This document shows, in pieces, positions 15,951 to 25,988 of a stretch of 40,253 nt of DNA. How positions within the stretch are numbered: the stretch's first letter is position 1; the number at the start of each line of letters is the position of its first letter. Made by a program: the position numbers and the translations under genes. The stretch is from NCBI GenBank assembly GCA_002733105.1, contig NVUI01000007.1:51093-91345 (forward strand), read 5' to 3'. This DNA comes from Methylophaga sp. (GTDB lineage: Bacteria > Pseudomonadota > Gammaproteobacteria > Nitrosococcales > Methylophagaceae). The notes below the pieces were generated by a model. That model did no database searches. It was not told the origin of the DNA and saw only the letters and a list, made by a program, of their open reading frames with translations.

Positions 15951-18008
15951 CTACAGTTTAAAGTCAACACCAATATAAACTTGCCTTGGTGCACCCGGTG
16001 TATAACGTTCACTACCATAGTTAATGGTCGCACTTTCTGCATAGAGGGTATCGGTGAAATTATTCACCCGAGCATGCAAGGATAATTGCTCATCTAATTC
16101 ATACCGTAATTTGATATTACCCACGTTATGACCATCATATTTTTTGGTATTTTCATCATCCATCCAAGATGAACCCACATGTTCCCACTCCACCATCGCG
16201 GTGAGACCTTTAACTGCTTTGGGGGAGTAAATTAACCGTATATTAGCCACATTATTAGGTGCACGAGATTGCTCATTGTCACCAAAATTGTCATCATCTT
16301 TGAACTTGTGTTTAGAATAGCTATAAGCAACTTTGGATATCAATTCGTCGGTCAACTTGGATGCCAACGATAATTCGATGCCTTTATGAGTAGTTTCATT
16401 GCCATTGACATAAAAACGATCGCCCGAGCCATTTTCTCTACGTACAATCGTATCGTCAATAAGCAAATAGTAAATAGCAGAACTAAATTCATGACGTGCT
16501 GTTTGCCATTTATAGCCGATCTCATAAGTATCAGTGATTTCTTCATCTAAGGAAAAATCAATATTATTAGTTCTTAAACTATATAAACGACTGGCTTGTG
16601 GGATGCGAAAGCCATTAGCATAACGGGCATACATAGTTTGTGAGTTTGATATTTGATATGCCAAATCTAATTTTGGGCTTAAATGATTAAAGGTTGGATC
16701 ATTATCAGAACTTGCACGAGAATAACTAGAAGCAGCATATTGGCCATCCGCTAAATTATTGCTATATTTATAACTATTAATGTCATAACGCAAACCAGCC
16801 CCTAATTTGAGTTTATCATTTAGCTGAATTTCTATGCGAGAATAGGGTGCAAAAGCACGGTAGTTAACGTCATAATCATAAATTTTACCTGCCGCGACAG
16901 ATGTTCCCCAACCACTAGGAACATAATCAAACAATTGAGTATATTGACGATTTGCACGAGTAAATTCAACATCGAATCCAGAAATATTACGAATCCGGCC
17001 AAAGTTCATGCTAGCTTTTAGCAATAAGCCCACTGTCTTTTCTTCACTATCATTCTCAGGTAGATTATTTTCCCAAGTGGCGATATAACGATTACGGTTG
17101 CGTCGTAGGTAAGCGATTGAATTTAACTCAACATTATCATTTATAACATGATTCCATTCTATATTTAAACGAGCAAAATCAAATTTACGCTCAACATCAA
17201 TACCACTGGAGATAGCATTTTCTACATTACCTACAGACTCGGTATTATGTTTAAACTCATCTTCACCAATTAAGTCTCCTGCCATTTCAGCTACCGTTTT
17301 ATTGATGCTTAGGCCAAACTTTATCGTATTGTCATCATCAATATCATTGACATATTTCAGCGCAAATTCTTCACGATCATATTTAGTATGATCACGCCAA
17401 CCATCACTTTCGGCATGTGAAATAGTGGCAGAGATATTTGAGTGATCGTCAATTTCAAGGCCACCTGTTACCCCATAACGACGAAAGCCATCACTACCCA
17501 TTTCAGCAGAAACCTTAAAACCTTGTTCTTCAACGGCAGCTACAGATAAGACATTAATTGTGGCAGCCACGGCATCAGAACCATAAAGTGCCGTACCCGC
17601 CCCTTTCATTACTTCAACAGAACCTGCAGAACTGAAGTTGGTATAAGCAAGACCGTTATGATTGAAAAAACCGGAAGATTGAACAGGCACACTATCTTGC
17701 AAAAACAAATAATAGGGACCGGTATTAGTGGGCAATCGAATGCTGGTCATATGACCAATCGATGAACCTGTTTGGCTGATACGTACACCGGCAATGGAAT
17801 TTAACAATTCTTTTTGAGTTGCAGCATTATCGAGCTTCAGCTCTTCACTTTTTTTATAACCAATACTGACAGACTGTTCAAATGCAGATTGCTGTGTGCG
17901 TGTTGCTGTGACCGTCATACCATCTAATTCAGCATGTTCTGCATAGGTGTTACTCGCCGTTGCCAAAACCACAATACCAGATAAAACAGGCTTAAAATTT
18001 AACTTCAT
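15951..18008 (-). CDS. TonB-dependent outer-membrane receptor
   Basis: About 685 residues. A signal peptide (FKPVLSGIVVLATASNTYAE) is followed by a plug domain starting MTVTATRTQQSAF, with a KELLNSIAGVRI segment and SVEVMKGAGTALYGSDAVAA. The rest is a long 22-strand barrel ending RQVYIGVDFKL. ATG 18008 is better spaced from AGAGAG than the track's 18014. It leads the operon with the Asp-box propeller and TlpA-like genes. The ligand is unknown; copper or another metal or cofactor is plausible given the partners and the copper enzymes nearby (NosA/OprC-like role), but this is inference. An imperfect Anr-like site lies upstream. Confidence 0.9.
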   Translation of the reverse strand: MKLNFKPVLSGIVVLATASNTYAEHAELDGMTVTATRTQQSAFEQSVSIGYKKSEELKLDNAATQKELLNSIAGVRISQTGSSIGHMTSIRLPTNTGPYYLFLQDSVPVQSSGFFNHNGLAYTNFSSAGSVEVMKGAGTALYGSDAVAATINVLSVAAVEEQGFKVSAEMGSDGFRRYGVTGGLEIDDHSNISATISHAESDGWRDHTKYDREEFALKYVNDIDDDNTIKFGLSINKTVAEMAGDLIGEDEFKHNTESVGNVENAISSGIDVERKFDFARLNIEWNHVINDNVELNSIAYLRRNRNRYIATWENNLPENDSEEKTVGLLLKASMNFGRIRNISGFDVEFTRANRQYTQLFDYVPSGWGTSVAAGKIYDYDVNYRAFAPYSRIEIQLNDKLKLGAGLRYDINSYKYSNNLADGQYAASSYSRASSDNDPTFNHLSPKLDLAYQISNSQTMYARYANGFRIPQASRLYSLRTNNIDFSLDEEITDTYEIGYKWQTARHEFSSAIYYLLIDDTIVRRENGSGDRFYVNGNETTHKGIELSLASKLTDELISKVAYSYSKHKFKDDDNFGDNEQSRAPNNVANIRLIYSPKAVKGLTAMVEWEHVGSSWMDDENTKKYDGHNVGNIKLRYELDEQLSLHARVNNFTDTLYAESATINYGSERYTPGAPRQVYIGVDFKL

Positions 18009-18549
18009 ATACATTACTCTCTATTACTAACCAACGTTATTTCTACTCGCTAAAATAGGTTAGCAGCCTAAAATGTCATAAATAAAGTATTGATTTTTCT
18101 CCTTGTTATATTTAGGTTTTTTGACTTAATCAAAAAGTGTCATTCGGTGATATGCCACAAAAACAGACCAAAACCTGACATTTTTGTGACAGTAGAAACA
18201 AACAGGATTTAGTGGTTGCGCAAAAAGAGTCTGGGGGCAGGTTCAACTAACCGTTCGTAATCAAGTGAGGTGAATTAGATAAGAATTGAAACTATCATGA
18301 GAATAGACGGCCAAGGTACCGTTATTGAAATTGAAATGTTTTGAGGTGAGTGAAGTTGTCTAAATGGTGTTGCAGATTTTTATGTGGATAGTATTGAAGG
18401 CTTGAAAACTGTCATGAGACAACTTGTCAAAAAAAGCGCTCAGTCCTAACGATTACTTTTACTCACTCAAGCAAATGAAAACCCAGCATCAAGTGATTTA
18501 TCCAAATGCTAGTTAGGGTTTTGTCTCATATCAACAATCTTCAATTACG
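18009..18549. other. Gene-free region upstream of the TonB receptor, with a decayed ORF
   Basis: No intact gene. Near 18120 the sequence TTTTTGACTTAATCAAAAA is a 7-bp inverted repeat around CTTAA; it is one base short of an Anr/Dnr box. TGACA repeats occur at about 18177 and 18188. Downstream, short plus-strand fragments (MRIDGQGTVIEIEMF, then GVADFYVDSIEGLKTVMRQL) look like pieces of a decayed gene. The receptor promoter should be within the first 150 bases. Confidence 0.4.
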
Positions 18550-19473
18550 CTACTCTTTGAATAACTGCACGGCTGAAGGTTTGTTCAAGTGATATTCACT
18601 CAATTTCTTGGATTGCTCACAGAAGAAGACAGCAAGTGGTTTAGTGTTGCCAGATGTTTGTGCGTGTTCCAAAGTCGCATAGTACATCGCTTTATTATAA
18701 CCATTAATGTCAGGTGGCATTAAACCAGCTTGTAAGTATTGTGCAGTCATAATTAACCGTCCAACACGACCATTACCATCACCAAATGGGTGGATAGACT
18801 CAAAATGTGCGTGTGCTTTAGCCATATCCATAACAGATTCTATGCCACGATATTTACTCACCCAGTATTCTATTTCTGCTTCAATATCTTCAGGATCAGT
18901 GGTAGCCACTTCTGCATCAGGAATGATCCGTATATTCTTAGAATATTGACCCGCATCGCGACGAATATTTTGCATCAAATTATAATGCCAATCGCGGATC
19001 TGTCTTGAATCAATATCAAAACTGTCTTCACTAATCGTATCCATCATTCTACGTGTTGCATTAGCCACACCAACGACTTCAAGTACCGCCTGGGTATTCA
19101 TATCATTAGGTATTATATTGTCAATGACTTGCTTAAACTTTCCTTCATCAACAGACACTTCAATTTCCAACGAGCCAAAACTTAATCGCCTTGCTAATAC
19201 ATCTTTTAAATTAGGTTCAAAAAAGAAGTTATTAGGTAATACTGTTGATTCAATCTCAATATCATTAAGTGAATCCAAGCCAATGACCTTACAGTACCAA
19301 AAATCAATTGAATCGCGATTTTCTGCATTGATATGACTATCATCATCACGCCAAACCACAATCGTGTTTCGTGAAACACCAAGTAAATTGCTTAACTTAA
19401 CTGAAGTCTTAACAGTAGGATGATTTAATAAAACCTCAATTTTATCTTTGTATGAAACATCTTGATACGCCAT
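18550..19473 (-). CDS. Fic-domain protein (putative AMPylase) with N-terminal HTH-like region
   Basis: About 307 residues. The Fic core is intact: ESIHPFGDGNGRVGRLIMT carries the catalytic HPF-x-x-GNGR motif, with the flap region before it around NTQAVLEVVGVANATRRMM. Fic enzymes typically transfer AMP from ATP to a protein target. The first 50 residues (LSNLLGVSRNTIVVW) look like a small HTH, and the DNA upstream is full of TGCAT repeats, so autoregulation is likely. ATG 19473 is chosen over the track's GTG at 19491 because GGTG sits about 8 bases upstream. It is not in an obvious operon; an antitoxin partner is not visible. Confidence 0.9.
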   Translation of the reverse strand: MAYQDVSYKDKIEVLLNHPTVKTSVKLSNLLGVSRNTIVVWRDDDSHINAENRDSIDFWYCKVIGLDSLNDIEIESTVLPNNFFFEPNLKDVLARRLSFGSLEIEVSVDEGKFKQVIDNIIPNDMNTQAVLEVVGVANATRRMMDTISEDSFDIDSRQIRDWHYNLMQNIRRDAGQYSKNIRIIPDAEVATTDPEDIEAEIEYWVSKYRGIESVMDMAKAHAHFESIHPFGDGNGRVGRLIMTAQYLQAGLMPPDINGYNKAMYYATLEHAQTSGNTKPLAVFFCEQSKKLSEYHLNKPSAVQLFKE

Positions 19474-19527
19474 ATTGATCACCAATAACACGGGTTAACT
19501 GTCATTTATTATGACATATTAGCACAT

Positions 19528-19609
19528 AAAGTGCATGGTTAACTATAAACAATGCATTTTACCATGCATTTTTCGGCTTAAATTCATTATCATGAATGTA
19601 ATGTGCATT
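19528..19609. promoter_or_regulatory. TGCAT repeat cluster upstream of the Fic gene (putative operator)
   Basis: TGCATGGT (19532-19539) and ACCATGCA (19561-19568) are perfect inverted arms, and the flanks AAA and TTT extend the match. Another ATGCATTTT lies between them, and a GTGCATTT follows near 19602. ATTCAT-N4-ATGAAT (19582-19597) is an additional small palindrome. The cluster starts 55 bases upstream of the Fic start. Confidence 0.55.
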
Positions 19610-19671
19610 TGATTACACTAAAACCAGAAATTAGCGACGATAGTAATACTTATGAGTAGCCCTCTCACACA

Positions 19672-20907
19672 CTAAATCGTTTTCCTATGCCCAAAGGGTT
19701 TCCATGCTGGTGCAATCACATTAGGCATGCTTGAACGATCAATTAATCGTAATGGTGCGATAGTAAACTCACCATAGCGTTGATTGATGTTATCTACAGT
19801 TGTGTTAAGTTTGCTGCGTTGTTGCGTTTTATTGCTATCGATAAACAAGTCGGCTTGTTGTTCTGTGTGGGGATCAAGCGCAGTGACTTGTACTTGCCAG
19901 ACACCCTGCCCCTGCCAATGTTGCATGGTAAATTGTCGGCATATAGCAAACAAGATATGCCCATCATCGGTATCAGATGACAGTCTAGTTTTGGTTTGTA
20001 GCCAGCCTTGTTGAATTTTAAGGCCAATATAAAAATGACTCGCCTTATATTGGTGTTTTCTTAATCTAGCAGCGACCTTCTCACTCATATGCTGGAAGTA
20101 AGTTAGGATGGTGGTTAGCTCGTTAGTTTGTGGTGGCATGACTTTACCATGGCCAATAGTTTTAGGTGGCTTTACGTTAACCTGTACCGACTCTGGGTCT
20201 TTACCTTGTGCCATGAGCCATATTCGCCTGCCTACATTGCCAAATCGTTTTGCAGGAATACTAATAGGGATCTTTTTCATATCGCCACAAGTGATAACGC
20301 CATAGTCCTTTAGGAAATTGGCTATACCTTTATTGATCCCGCTTATTTCAGTGACAGCTTGTGGTGCTAAGGTTTGCTCTGCTTTCCATGGTTCAATCAG
20401 CGTTAAGCCATCTGGCTTATGTAGTTTTGCAGCATACTTGGCCGTTGTTTTATCGCCGCTAACACCCACACTACAAGTGAGTCCAGAGACATTACTCACG
20501 ACCTGTTTAACTTGTTTAGCAATGTCTAAAGGTGAGCCTAATAGGCTTTGACAATGAGTGGCATCAAGAAAGGCCTCATCAACGGAATAGACTTCTAAAT
20601 CAGGTGTAATACTTTGCAGGGCTGCCATAATATTAGTGGATATTTCGGCATATCGGTATGGCCTTGATGGTGCTTGTATCAGTTCAGGGCAAAGTTGTCT
20701 GGCTTCTTTTAGTCTCATCCCCGTTTTAATACCATAAGCCCGAGCTTCATAGCTTGAAGTGATAATAGTTGTACCTTGTTTTCCGTTAGTAACAGCGACA
20801 GGCCTATTGTGCCAGAAAGGGTTATCTTGCTGTTCTACGGCGGCAAAGAAGCAGTTCATATCCATCAGGATGATCACTCTTGGCCAAGGCTGCGCGAGAT
20901 CTTTCAT
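19672..20907 (-). CDS. Y-family DNA polymerase (DinB/Pol IV-like translesion polymerase)
   Basis: A 411-residue protein with the Y-family catalytic motifs: ILMDMNCFFAAVEQ (first Asp near 16) and SVDEAFLDAT (near 107). Other family signatures are SSYEARAYGIKTGMRLKEAR, LTCSVGVSGDKTTAKYAA and GINKGIANFLKDYGV (HhH). The little-finger domain follows. It inserts nucleotides opposite damaged template bases. It is somewhat longer than E. coli DinB and ends PAWKPFGHRKTI; I do not see a clear beta-clamp motif there. The start at 20907 has a poor ribosome-binding site. A partial LexA-like half-site is about 30 bp upstream. Confidence 0.9.
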   Translation of the reverse strand: MKDLAQPWPRVIILMDMNCFFAAVEQQDNPFWHNRPVAVTNGKQGTTIITSSYEARAYGIKTGMRLKEARQLCPELIQAPSRPYRYAEISTNIMAALQSITPDLEVYSVDEAFLDATHCQSLLGSPLDIAKQVKQVVSNVSGLTCSVGVSGDKTTAKYAAKLHKPDGLTLIEPWKAEQTLAPQAVTEISGINKGIANFLKDYGVITCGDMKKIPISIPAKRFGNVGRRIWLMAQGKDPESVQVNVKPPKTIGHGKVMPPQTNELTTILTYFQHMSEKVAARLRKHQYKASHFYIGLKIQQGWLQTKTRLSSDTDDGHILFAICRQFTMQHWQGQGVWQVQVTALDPHTEQQADLFIDSNKTQQRSKLNTTVDNINQRYGEFTIAPLRLIDRSSMPNVIAPAWKPFGHRKTI

Positions 20908-21244
20908 TACATTAAAAGATCATATTTTTGAGAATAGCTGTACATATACCTGCCCTTACTCAATGAGAATATAGTGAGAAGAGAAAATATAGAGAAAATC
21001 GAACAAGAGATCAAATTGGGCTATTTATCTTGTTGATATAGCTTATCTCTAATAATAGTTATTTTTTAAAGTGCGCTAACAGCCCATTTATATTGACGGC
21101 TATTTAGTGCTGTCACGGTTATTTCAATTAGGCTATCTAAAAATAGCTCTTCAACTGTCATTGCTTCGGGTGTATCGTTAAGGTAATTTATGGTTGCTCT
21201 ACCTTTTGATCTCGTTAGTAACAACGCATATAGGTAATGACATT
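20908..21244. other. Divergent intergenic region, polymerase / cation ATPase
   Basis: No strong gene. At 20938-20952, CTGTACATATACCTG is a half-conserved LexA-like site (one arm good, the other poor). A 31-codon minus-strand ORF from about 21163 (MTVEELFLDSLIEITVTALN) has only a weak GAAG upstream; it is noted but not called. Confidence 0.4.
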
Positions 21245-23944
21245 ATGGACCAGTTGAATAAGAAACCGTGGCACCACATACATCAAGATGAAGTTCTGGA
21301 ATATTTTGAAACGTCATCAATAGCTGGTTTGAGTCAATTATCTCTAACAGAACGTCAGCAAAAATATGGTCTAAATGCATTACCTGAAGAAAAATCACCT
21401 AGTGCTTGGCAACGTTTTTTGTACCAATTTCATAATGTATTGATTTATGTATTGATGATGGCTGCCATCGTCACTGCATTATTAGGGCATTGGGTTGATA
21501 CCGGTGTGATCTTTGGTGTGGTGATCATTAATTCAATTATTGGCTTTATCCAAGAAGGTAAAGCTGAAAATGCCTTGCGGGCGATCAAACAAATGCTGTC
21601 TTCAAAGGCAACCGTCATGCGAGATGGTCGACAGCTAACAGTGAGTGCAGAAACGTTAGTGCCAGGTGATATTGTATTATTACAATCAGGTGACAAAGTA
21701 CCTGCCGATCTTCGTTTAGTGCGAGTAAAGGGATTACAAATCCAAGAATCAGCCCTCACCGGAGAGTCAGTTCCTGTAGAAAAAATGGCTGAGTTGGTTG
21801 CTGAGGAAGCCGTAATTGGTGATCGTCTTTGTATGGCCTATTCAGGTACATTTGTCACACATGGTCAAGGCTGTGGTGTGGTGATCGCAACAGGTGGCCA
21901 TACTGCCTTAGGACATATCAGTGCCTTAGTTGCTAATGTCGAAGGCGTAACAACCCCCCTGCTCAGACAAATGGCACAATTTAGCCGTTGGCTAACACTG
22001 GCAATATTAGTGATCTCGGTCGTGAATTTTGCCTTTGGTTACCTAGTTAGAGACTATGGTGTTGCCGATATGTTTTTGGCATCAGTCAGTTTAGCGGTTG
22101 CAGCTATTCCTGAAGGTTTACCAGCCATTATGACGATTACTTTAGCTATTGGCGTGCAACGAATGGCACGTCGTAATGCCATTATCCGTCGATTGCCAGC
22201 AGTAGAGACGCTGGGCGTAGTATCGGTAATTTGTTCTGACAAAACGGGTACTCTCACCCGCAATGAAATGACGGTTCGTACTCTTGTAATGACCGGGAAT
22301 CAATTTAATTTTTCTGGTACAGGCTATGATCCACATGGTGAAATTACGCTAGCCAATAATGTACTTGTCACAGAATCACATCCACAATTAATGGCAGCAT
22401 TAGAAACTGCAGTTCTGTGTAATGATGCCTCACTTGAGCAACATAGTACCGGCTGGAAAGTACATGGTGACCCAATGGAGGGTGCATTATTGGTAGCAGG
22501 GTTAAAATACGGTATCTCTGCTGAATCGATTGGCAAGCGTTTACCTCGAACAGATATTATCCCGTTTGAATCTGAGCATAGGTTCATGGCAACACTGCAT
22601 CATAGTCATAATGATGAAGCCTTTATCCTGCTAAAAGGTGCACCAGAGCATGTGATTGAGATGTGTAGTTATCAACGTACCATTGGTGATGATCAACCGC
22701 TGGATAAAGCCTATTGGTTAGAACAGATTGAAGTGATGGCAACTAAGGGTCAGCGAATATTAGCTATTGCTACTCAGACTGTACGTCATGATCAACGAAC
22801 ATTGAATTTTGAAGACTTGAATAACGGTTTAACGTTGTTAGGGCTATTTGGCTTAATTGATCCGCCCCGTGAAGAAGCAATTTTAGCCGTTCAGACCTGT
22901 AAAAAAGCAGGTATTAGAGTGAAAATGATCACCGGTGATCATGGTGCAACGGCGCTTGCAATTGCCCGGCAACTTCATCTAATCAATACAGAAAAAGTGA
23001 TCACTGGACAAGATTTAGAACAAATAAGTGATGAACAATTACAACAACAAGTAGAAGAGATCGATGTTTATGCACGGGTGAGTCCAGAGCACAAATTACG
23101 GCTAGTGAAATTATTACAAAAACAAGGACTAATTATTGCTATGACCGGTGATGGCGTTAATGATGCGCCGGCGTTAAAACGTGCAGATGTGGGTATTGCA
23201 ATGGGACAAAATGGTACCGAAGCGGCGAAAGAAGCTGCCGAAATAGTATTGGTGGATGACAACTTTGCTTCTATTATTCATGCGGCAGAAGAAGGAAGAA
23301 CGGTATACGATAATTTACAAAAGGCTATTTTATTTATTTTACCGACTAATGGTGGCGAAGCTCTTATTATTCTCGCAGCCATTATATTTGGTTTTCAACA
23401 ATTACCTCTCACACCCGTGCAAATCCTATGGGTTAATCTGATTACTGCCGTGACTTTAGCGTTAACACTTGCATTTGAACCTCCAGAAAAAAATGTAATG
23501 CAACGACCACCACGTGACGCCGCTGCACCGATATTGTCACAGTTTTTAATTTGGCGAGTTTTATTTGTGTCGATAATATTGATGGTTGGCACTATAGGGT
23601 TATTTCTATGGGAAACAGCACAGGGTGCTAATATTAATTATGCACGCACGGTTGCTGTGAATACATTGGTCATGTTCGAGATTTTTTATCTATTTAATTC
23701 ACGCTATATTATTGAATCGGTACTCAATTGGGAAGGCTTTACAGGCAATCGCTTCGTACTAGTAGCCATTGGACTATTGCTTCTTTTTCAGCTTGGTTTT
23801 ACTTATTTATCACCTATGCAGACATTATTTGGCACGGCATCTATTTCTATCGATGCTTGGTTGCGGATTGTACTGGTGAGTACTTCGGTATTATTTTTAG
23901 TCGAGATTGAGAAGTGGTTGGGGCGCTATTTTAGAAAGCACTGA
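21245..23944 (+). CDS. P-type cation-transporting ATPase, P2 (Ca2+-type) family
   Basis: About 900 residues. The N-terminal cation-ATPase domain ([20 protein letters not shown]) is followed by the actuator motif [10 protein letters not shown]4 motif [19 protein letters not shown], phosphorylation motif [13 protein letters not shown], nucleotide-binding [10 protein letters not shown], and hinge [18 protein letters not shown]. Six C-terminal membrane helices complete a ten-helix P2 pump, probably exporting Ca2+ or a similar divalent cation. The M4 PEGLP favours P2A. ATG 21245 (MDQLNKKPW) is preferred to the track's start at 21194, since AGGT lies about 9 bases upstream. It appears to be monocistronic and is convergent with the PCu(A)C gene. 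Confidence 0.9.
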   Translation: MDQLNKKPWHHIHQDEVLEYFETSSIAGLSQLSLTERQQKYGLNALPEEKSPSAWQRFLYQFHNVLIYVLMMAAIVTALLGHWVDTGVIFGVVIINSIIGFIQEGKAENALRAIKQMLSSKATVMRDGRQLTVSAETLVPGDIVLLQSGDKVPADLRLVRVKGLQIQESALTGESVPVEKMAELVAEEAVIGDRLCMAYSGTFVTHGQGCGVVIATGGHTALGHISALVANVEGVTTPLLRQMAQFSRWLTLAILVISVVNFAFGYLVRDYGVADMFLASVSLAVAAIPEGLPAIMTITLAIGVQRMARRNAIIRRLPAVETLGVVSVICSDKTGTLTRNEMTVRTLVMTGNQFNFSGTGYDPHGEITLANNVLVTESHPQLMAALETAVLCNDASLEQHSTGWKVHGDPMEGALLVAGLKYGISAESIGKRLPRTDIIPFESEHRFMATLHHSHNDEAFILLKGAPEHVIEMCSYQRTIGDDQPLDKAYWLEQIEVMATKGQRILAIATQTVRHDQRTLNFEDLNNGLTLLGLFGLIDPPREEAILAVQTCKKAGIRVKMITGDHGATALAIARQLHLINTEKVITGQDLEQISDEQLQQQVEEIDVYARVSPEHKLRLVKLLQKQGLIIAMTGDGVNDAPALKRADVGIAMGQNGTEAAKEAAEIVLVDDNFASIIHAAEEGRTVYDNLQKAILFILPTNGGEALIILAAIIFGFQQLPLTPVQILWVNLITAVTLALTLAFEPPEKNVMQRPPRDAAAPILSQFLIWRVLFVSIILMVGTIGLFLWETAQGANINYARTVAVNTLVMFEIFYLFNSRYIIESVLNWEGFTGNRFVLVAIGLLLLFQLGFTYLSPMQTLFGTASISIDAWLRIVLVSTSVLFLVEIEKWLGRYFRKH

Positions 23945-23980
23945 ACATTTGTTGATATAAGAAACTAGACATTAATGGTC

Positions 23981-24436
23981 TTACCAATTCGGCCGAATTA
24001 GTATATTGATTTTAATTATGCCTGATTGTTCAAACTCTAAAAATAGGGTCGCTTTACTGCCATCAATAAAGATCACGGGAGACAGATCTGAAAACATTAA
24101 ATGAAATGACATAGGTTTTAAAACCAGCTCTGAATGTGCTTCAATCACAATATTAGGTATATGGGTCATGCGTGCCTTGCCTGACTGTATCTCTGTTTTG
24201 TGCAACATTACGGCTCCAGCATTACTGGTTATTTTAAGTAATGTGTCTGAGGCCTCACCGGTATTTTTAATAATGCCATAACCTGCGGTGTGTCTAGCGA
24301 CTTCTGGTGGTAAAACAATCCAAAAACTTTCAGTTTCAATATTAGGCTGCTTGTCTGCATTGCTATTGCCAGCAGATGCTAGCATTAAAACTGAAAGCAT
24401 GATGAAAACAATTTTTAGCATGGATAGATTATTCAT
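23981..24436 (-). CDS. PCu(A)C periplasmic copper chaperone
   Basis: A 151-residue protein with a signal peptide (KIVFIMLSVLMLASAGN) and an exact copper-binding pattern H-x10-M-x21-H-x-M (H79, M90, H112, M114: HKTEIQSGKARM ... FHLM). The family carries Cu(I) in the periplasm and, with SCO proteins, assembles copper sites in oxidases and reductases. It is the last gene of the nirK-NTF2-SCO-PCu(A)C operon and overlaps the SCO stop by 8 bp, so it probably serves copper loading of NirK (inference). It converges with the P-type ATPase. Confidence 0.93.
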   Translation of the reverse strand: MNNLSMLKIVFIMLSVLMLASAGNSNADKQPNIETESFWIVLPPEVARHTAGYGIIKNTGEASDTLLKITSNAGAVMLHKTEIQSGKARMTHIPNIVIEAHSELVLKPMSFHLMFSDLSPVIFIDGSKATLFLEFEQSGIIKINILIRPNW

Positions 24437-25073
24437 TAATTAGCTGCTGTATTTTTTTGATAAATTGTTCTACTGGTGTACCGGTATATTCTAGGCTTCG
24501 TGTAAGCCCTTGTTTATCTATTAAATATAATGTCACTGTGTGGCTGTAGAGTGAGGCGTTATCTTCTTTAGCCTGTTCATCATCAGCAAATAATTTGGGA
24601 TTAACACGACGAATATTTTGGGTGGGAATATTAAGCACTGATAGCCTGTTATATTCGGCCTGATAAAGTGACACAATATAATCAATCTGTTCTTGTGAGC
24701 CAGATAAACCAACAAAGTCTTTATTGAAGTGACCAATAAATGATTTTAAATGTCCGGGCGTATCATATTCTGGATCAATCGTAACAAATATAATACGCGT
24801 TTTTTGCTGTTCATTCGCTGATAGTCCACCGTAAAGCCGCTTTAGGTATCCTAAGGTAAAAGGACAAATATCAGCACAGTTGGTATAACCAAAAGCTAAT
24901 ACCACCACCTTGCCAGCATAGTGATTAAACTCAACCGCTTCTCCATTAGTATCCATGGCAGAGAAATCGCCACCGACACCACTTAAAACAGGCAATGTTT
25001 GCTCTGCAGTCACGATAAAACTTGAACAGCTGAATAAGCTGATAAAAGCCAGTGTAGCTAACTTGTTTAACAT
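24429..25073 (-). CDS. SCO1/SenC/PrrC-family copper-site assembly protein
   Basis: About 214 residues. The N-terminal signal or anchor (LATLAFISLFSCSSFIV) precedes a thioredoxin fold with the copper motif C66-x3-C70 (YTNCADICPFTLGYLKRL) and the distal His in SLYSHTVTLYLID. SCO proteins bind copper and reduce disulfides while building Cu centres. ATG 25073 overlaps the stop of the preceding NTF2-like gene, indicating coupling; the track's 25088 start is less likely. It is followed by PCu(A)C. In this context it is probably dedicated to NirK or other copper denitrification enzymes. Confidence 0.93.
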   Translation of the reverse strand: MLNKLATLAFISLFSCSSFIVTAEQTLPVLSGVGGDFSAMDTNGEAVEFNHYAGKVVVLAFGYTNCADICPFTLGYLKRLYGGLSANEQQKTRIIFVTIDPEYDTPGHLKSFIGHFNKDFVGLSGSQEQIDYIVSLYQAEYNRLSVLNIPTQNIRRVNPKLFADDEQAKEDNASLYSHTVTLYLIDKQGLTRSLEYTGTPVEQFIKKIQQLINE

Positions 25074-25943
25074 AGTAAGCCCGCCCAAGGTGCAATATCT
25101 GGCAGTAAATGTTGTTCTTTAATCGAAATAACATGCCACGCATTATTGTCTTGTATCTTGTATTCAATTTCTTGGTGTATTTTTGCCAGAACAGGCTTGC
25201 CTGTTTGGTTAATACCTTTCCATTCAACAATAAGATCCAAGATAAAGGTGTTTGATTTTCCTGCTATCTTTTTTATATCAAGCGAACGCAATAAATGCCC
25301 ACCTTTTGCTAAATACTGTTTACGCTTAGCCAATGTAGTGGCAACAGATCCCTGTATTACATCACCGCCTATTTTTACTGAATAGCTGGCTTTATCTAGC
25401 CATTGATCTGCATATATTGTTGCTTGCATCATTTCCACACCATCAAGATAGGCTATCCATGCATAGGCAAACTCACGCGCTTTATAATGAGCACGATTAA
25501 ATTTTATCGTGTGTACTACTTCTTTTTGTTCAACCTTATTTATCGATATGCTTTTAATGATGGGTTGAGCAAATGGCAATAATTGAAAGATAAATGTCTC
25601 ACTGATTAATTGGCTATGTTCACCAGTGGTATTTTTATAGCTAACAAGTGAATCAACACTAAACTGATAATTATCTGAACCTTCCACTTTGGTCAGATCG
25701 GTTTCGGTAATATGTATTTGTGTCATATTATGAGGATAATAGGAACGATACAGATCCCATTTTTTCTCGGTCGCGGCAAACGACACATTTTCATTTGTTG
25801 TGATTAAACTGCCATACCAATTCATCACGATAGAAGCTATTGAATTTAGTGATGTGGTGTATTCAACTCGGTCATCTACTTCTGCGGGGACTGCTGATAC
25901 AGTCCCCACACAAAATAGAATTATTAATAAAACAAATTTCATA
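25067..25943 (-). CDS. Periplasmic protein with two tandem NTF2-like domains, nirK operon
   Basis: About 291 residues. A signal peptide (KFVLLIILFCVGTVSAVPA) starts at ATG 25943, preferred over the track's 25984. The mature protein has two similar halves. Residues about 25-140 (IVMNWYGSLITTNENVSFAA ... YQFSVDSLVSYKN) and about 160-285 (YAWIAYLDGVEMMQATIYAD ... FILDLIVEWKGINQ) look like an internal duplication of an NTF2/SnoaL-type cone. I do not know its function. It lies 45 bases (46 from the stop) after nirK and overlaps the SCO start, so a role in NirK maturation or a small-ligand or copper-handling role is plausible. No metal-binding motif stands out. Confidence 0.7.
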
Positions 25944-25988
25944 ACCGTTACTGTTGAAAACCTGCTTTTCAAATTTAATCTCAATAGC

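Noticed and set aside
18118-18141. Anr/Dnr box for the TonB receptor
   Set aside because: Spacing is one base short of TTGAT-N4-ATCAA, so it is not called as a regulatory feature on a par with the three good boxes.
18300-18450. Possible gene fragment (MRIDGQGTVIEIEMF and GVADFYVDSIEGLKTVMRQL)
   Set aside because: Interrupted frames and no family recognised; recorded only as gap content.
20938-20952. LexA/SOS box before the Y-family polymerase
   Set aside because: CTGTACATATACCTG has one good CTGT arm but the second arm is not ACAG. It is too degenerate to call without a genome-specific LexA motif.
21065-21163. 31-codon minus-strand ORF (MTVEELFLDSLIEITVTALN)
   Set aside because: Weak ribosome-binding site and no recognised family. 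The same frame continues upstream under the ATPase start, so it may be chance.
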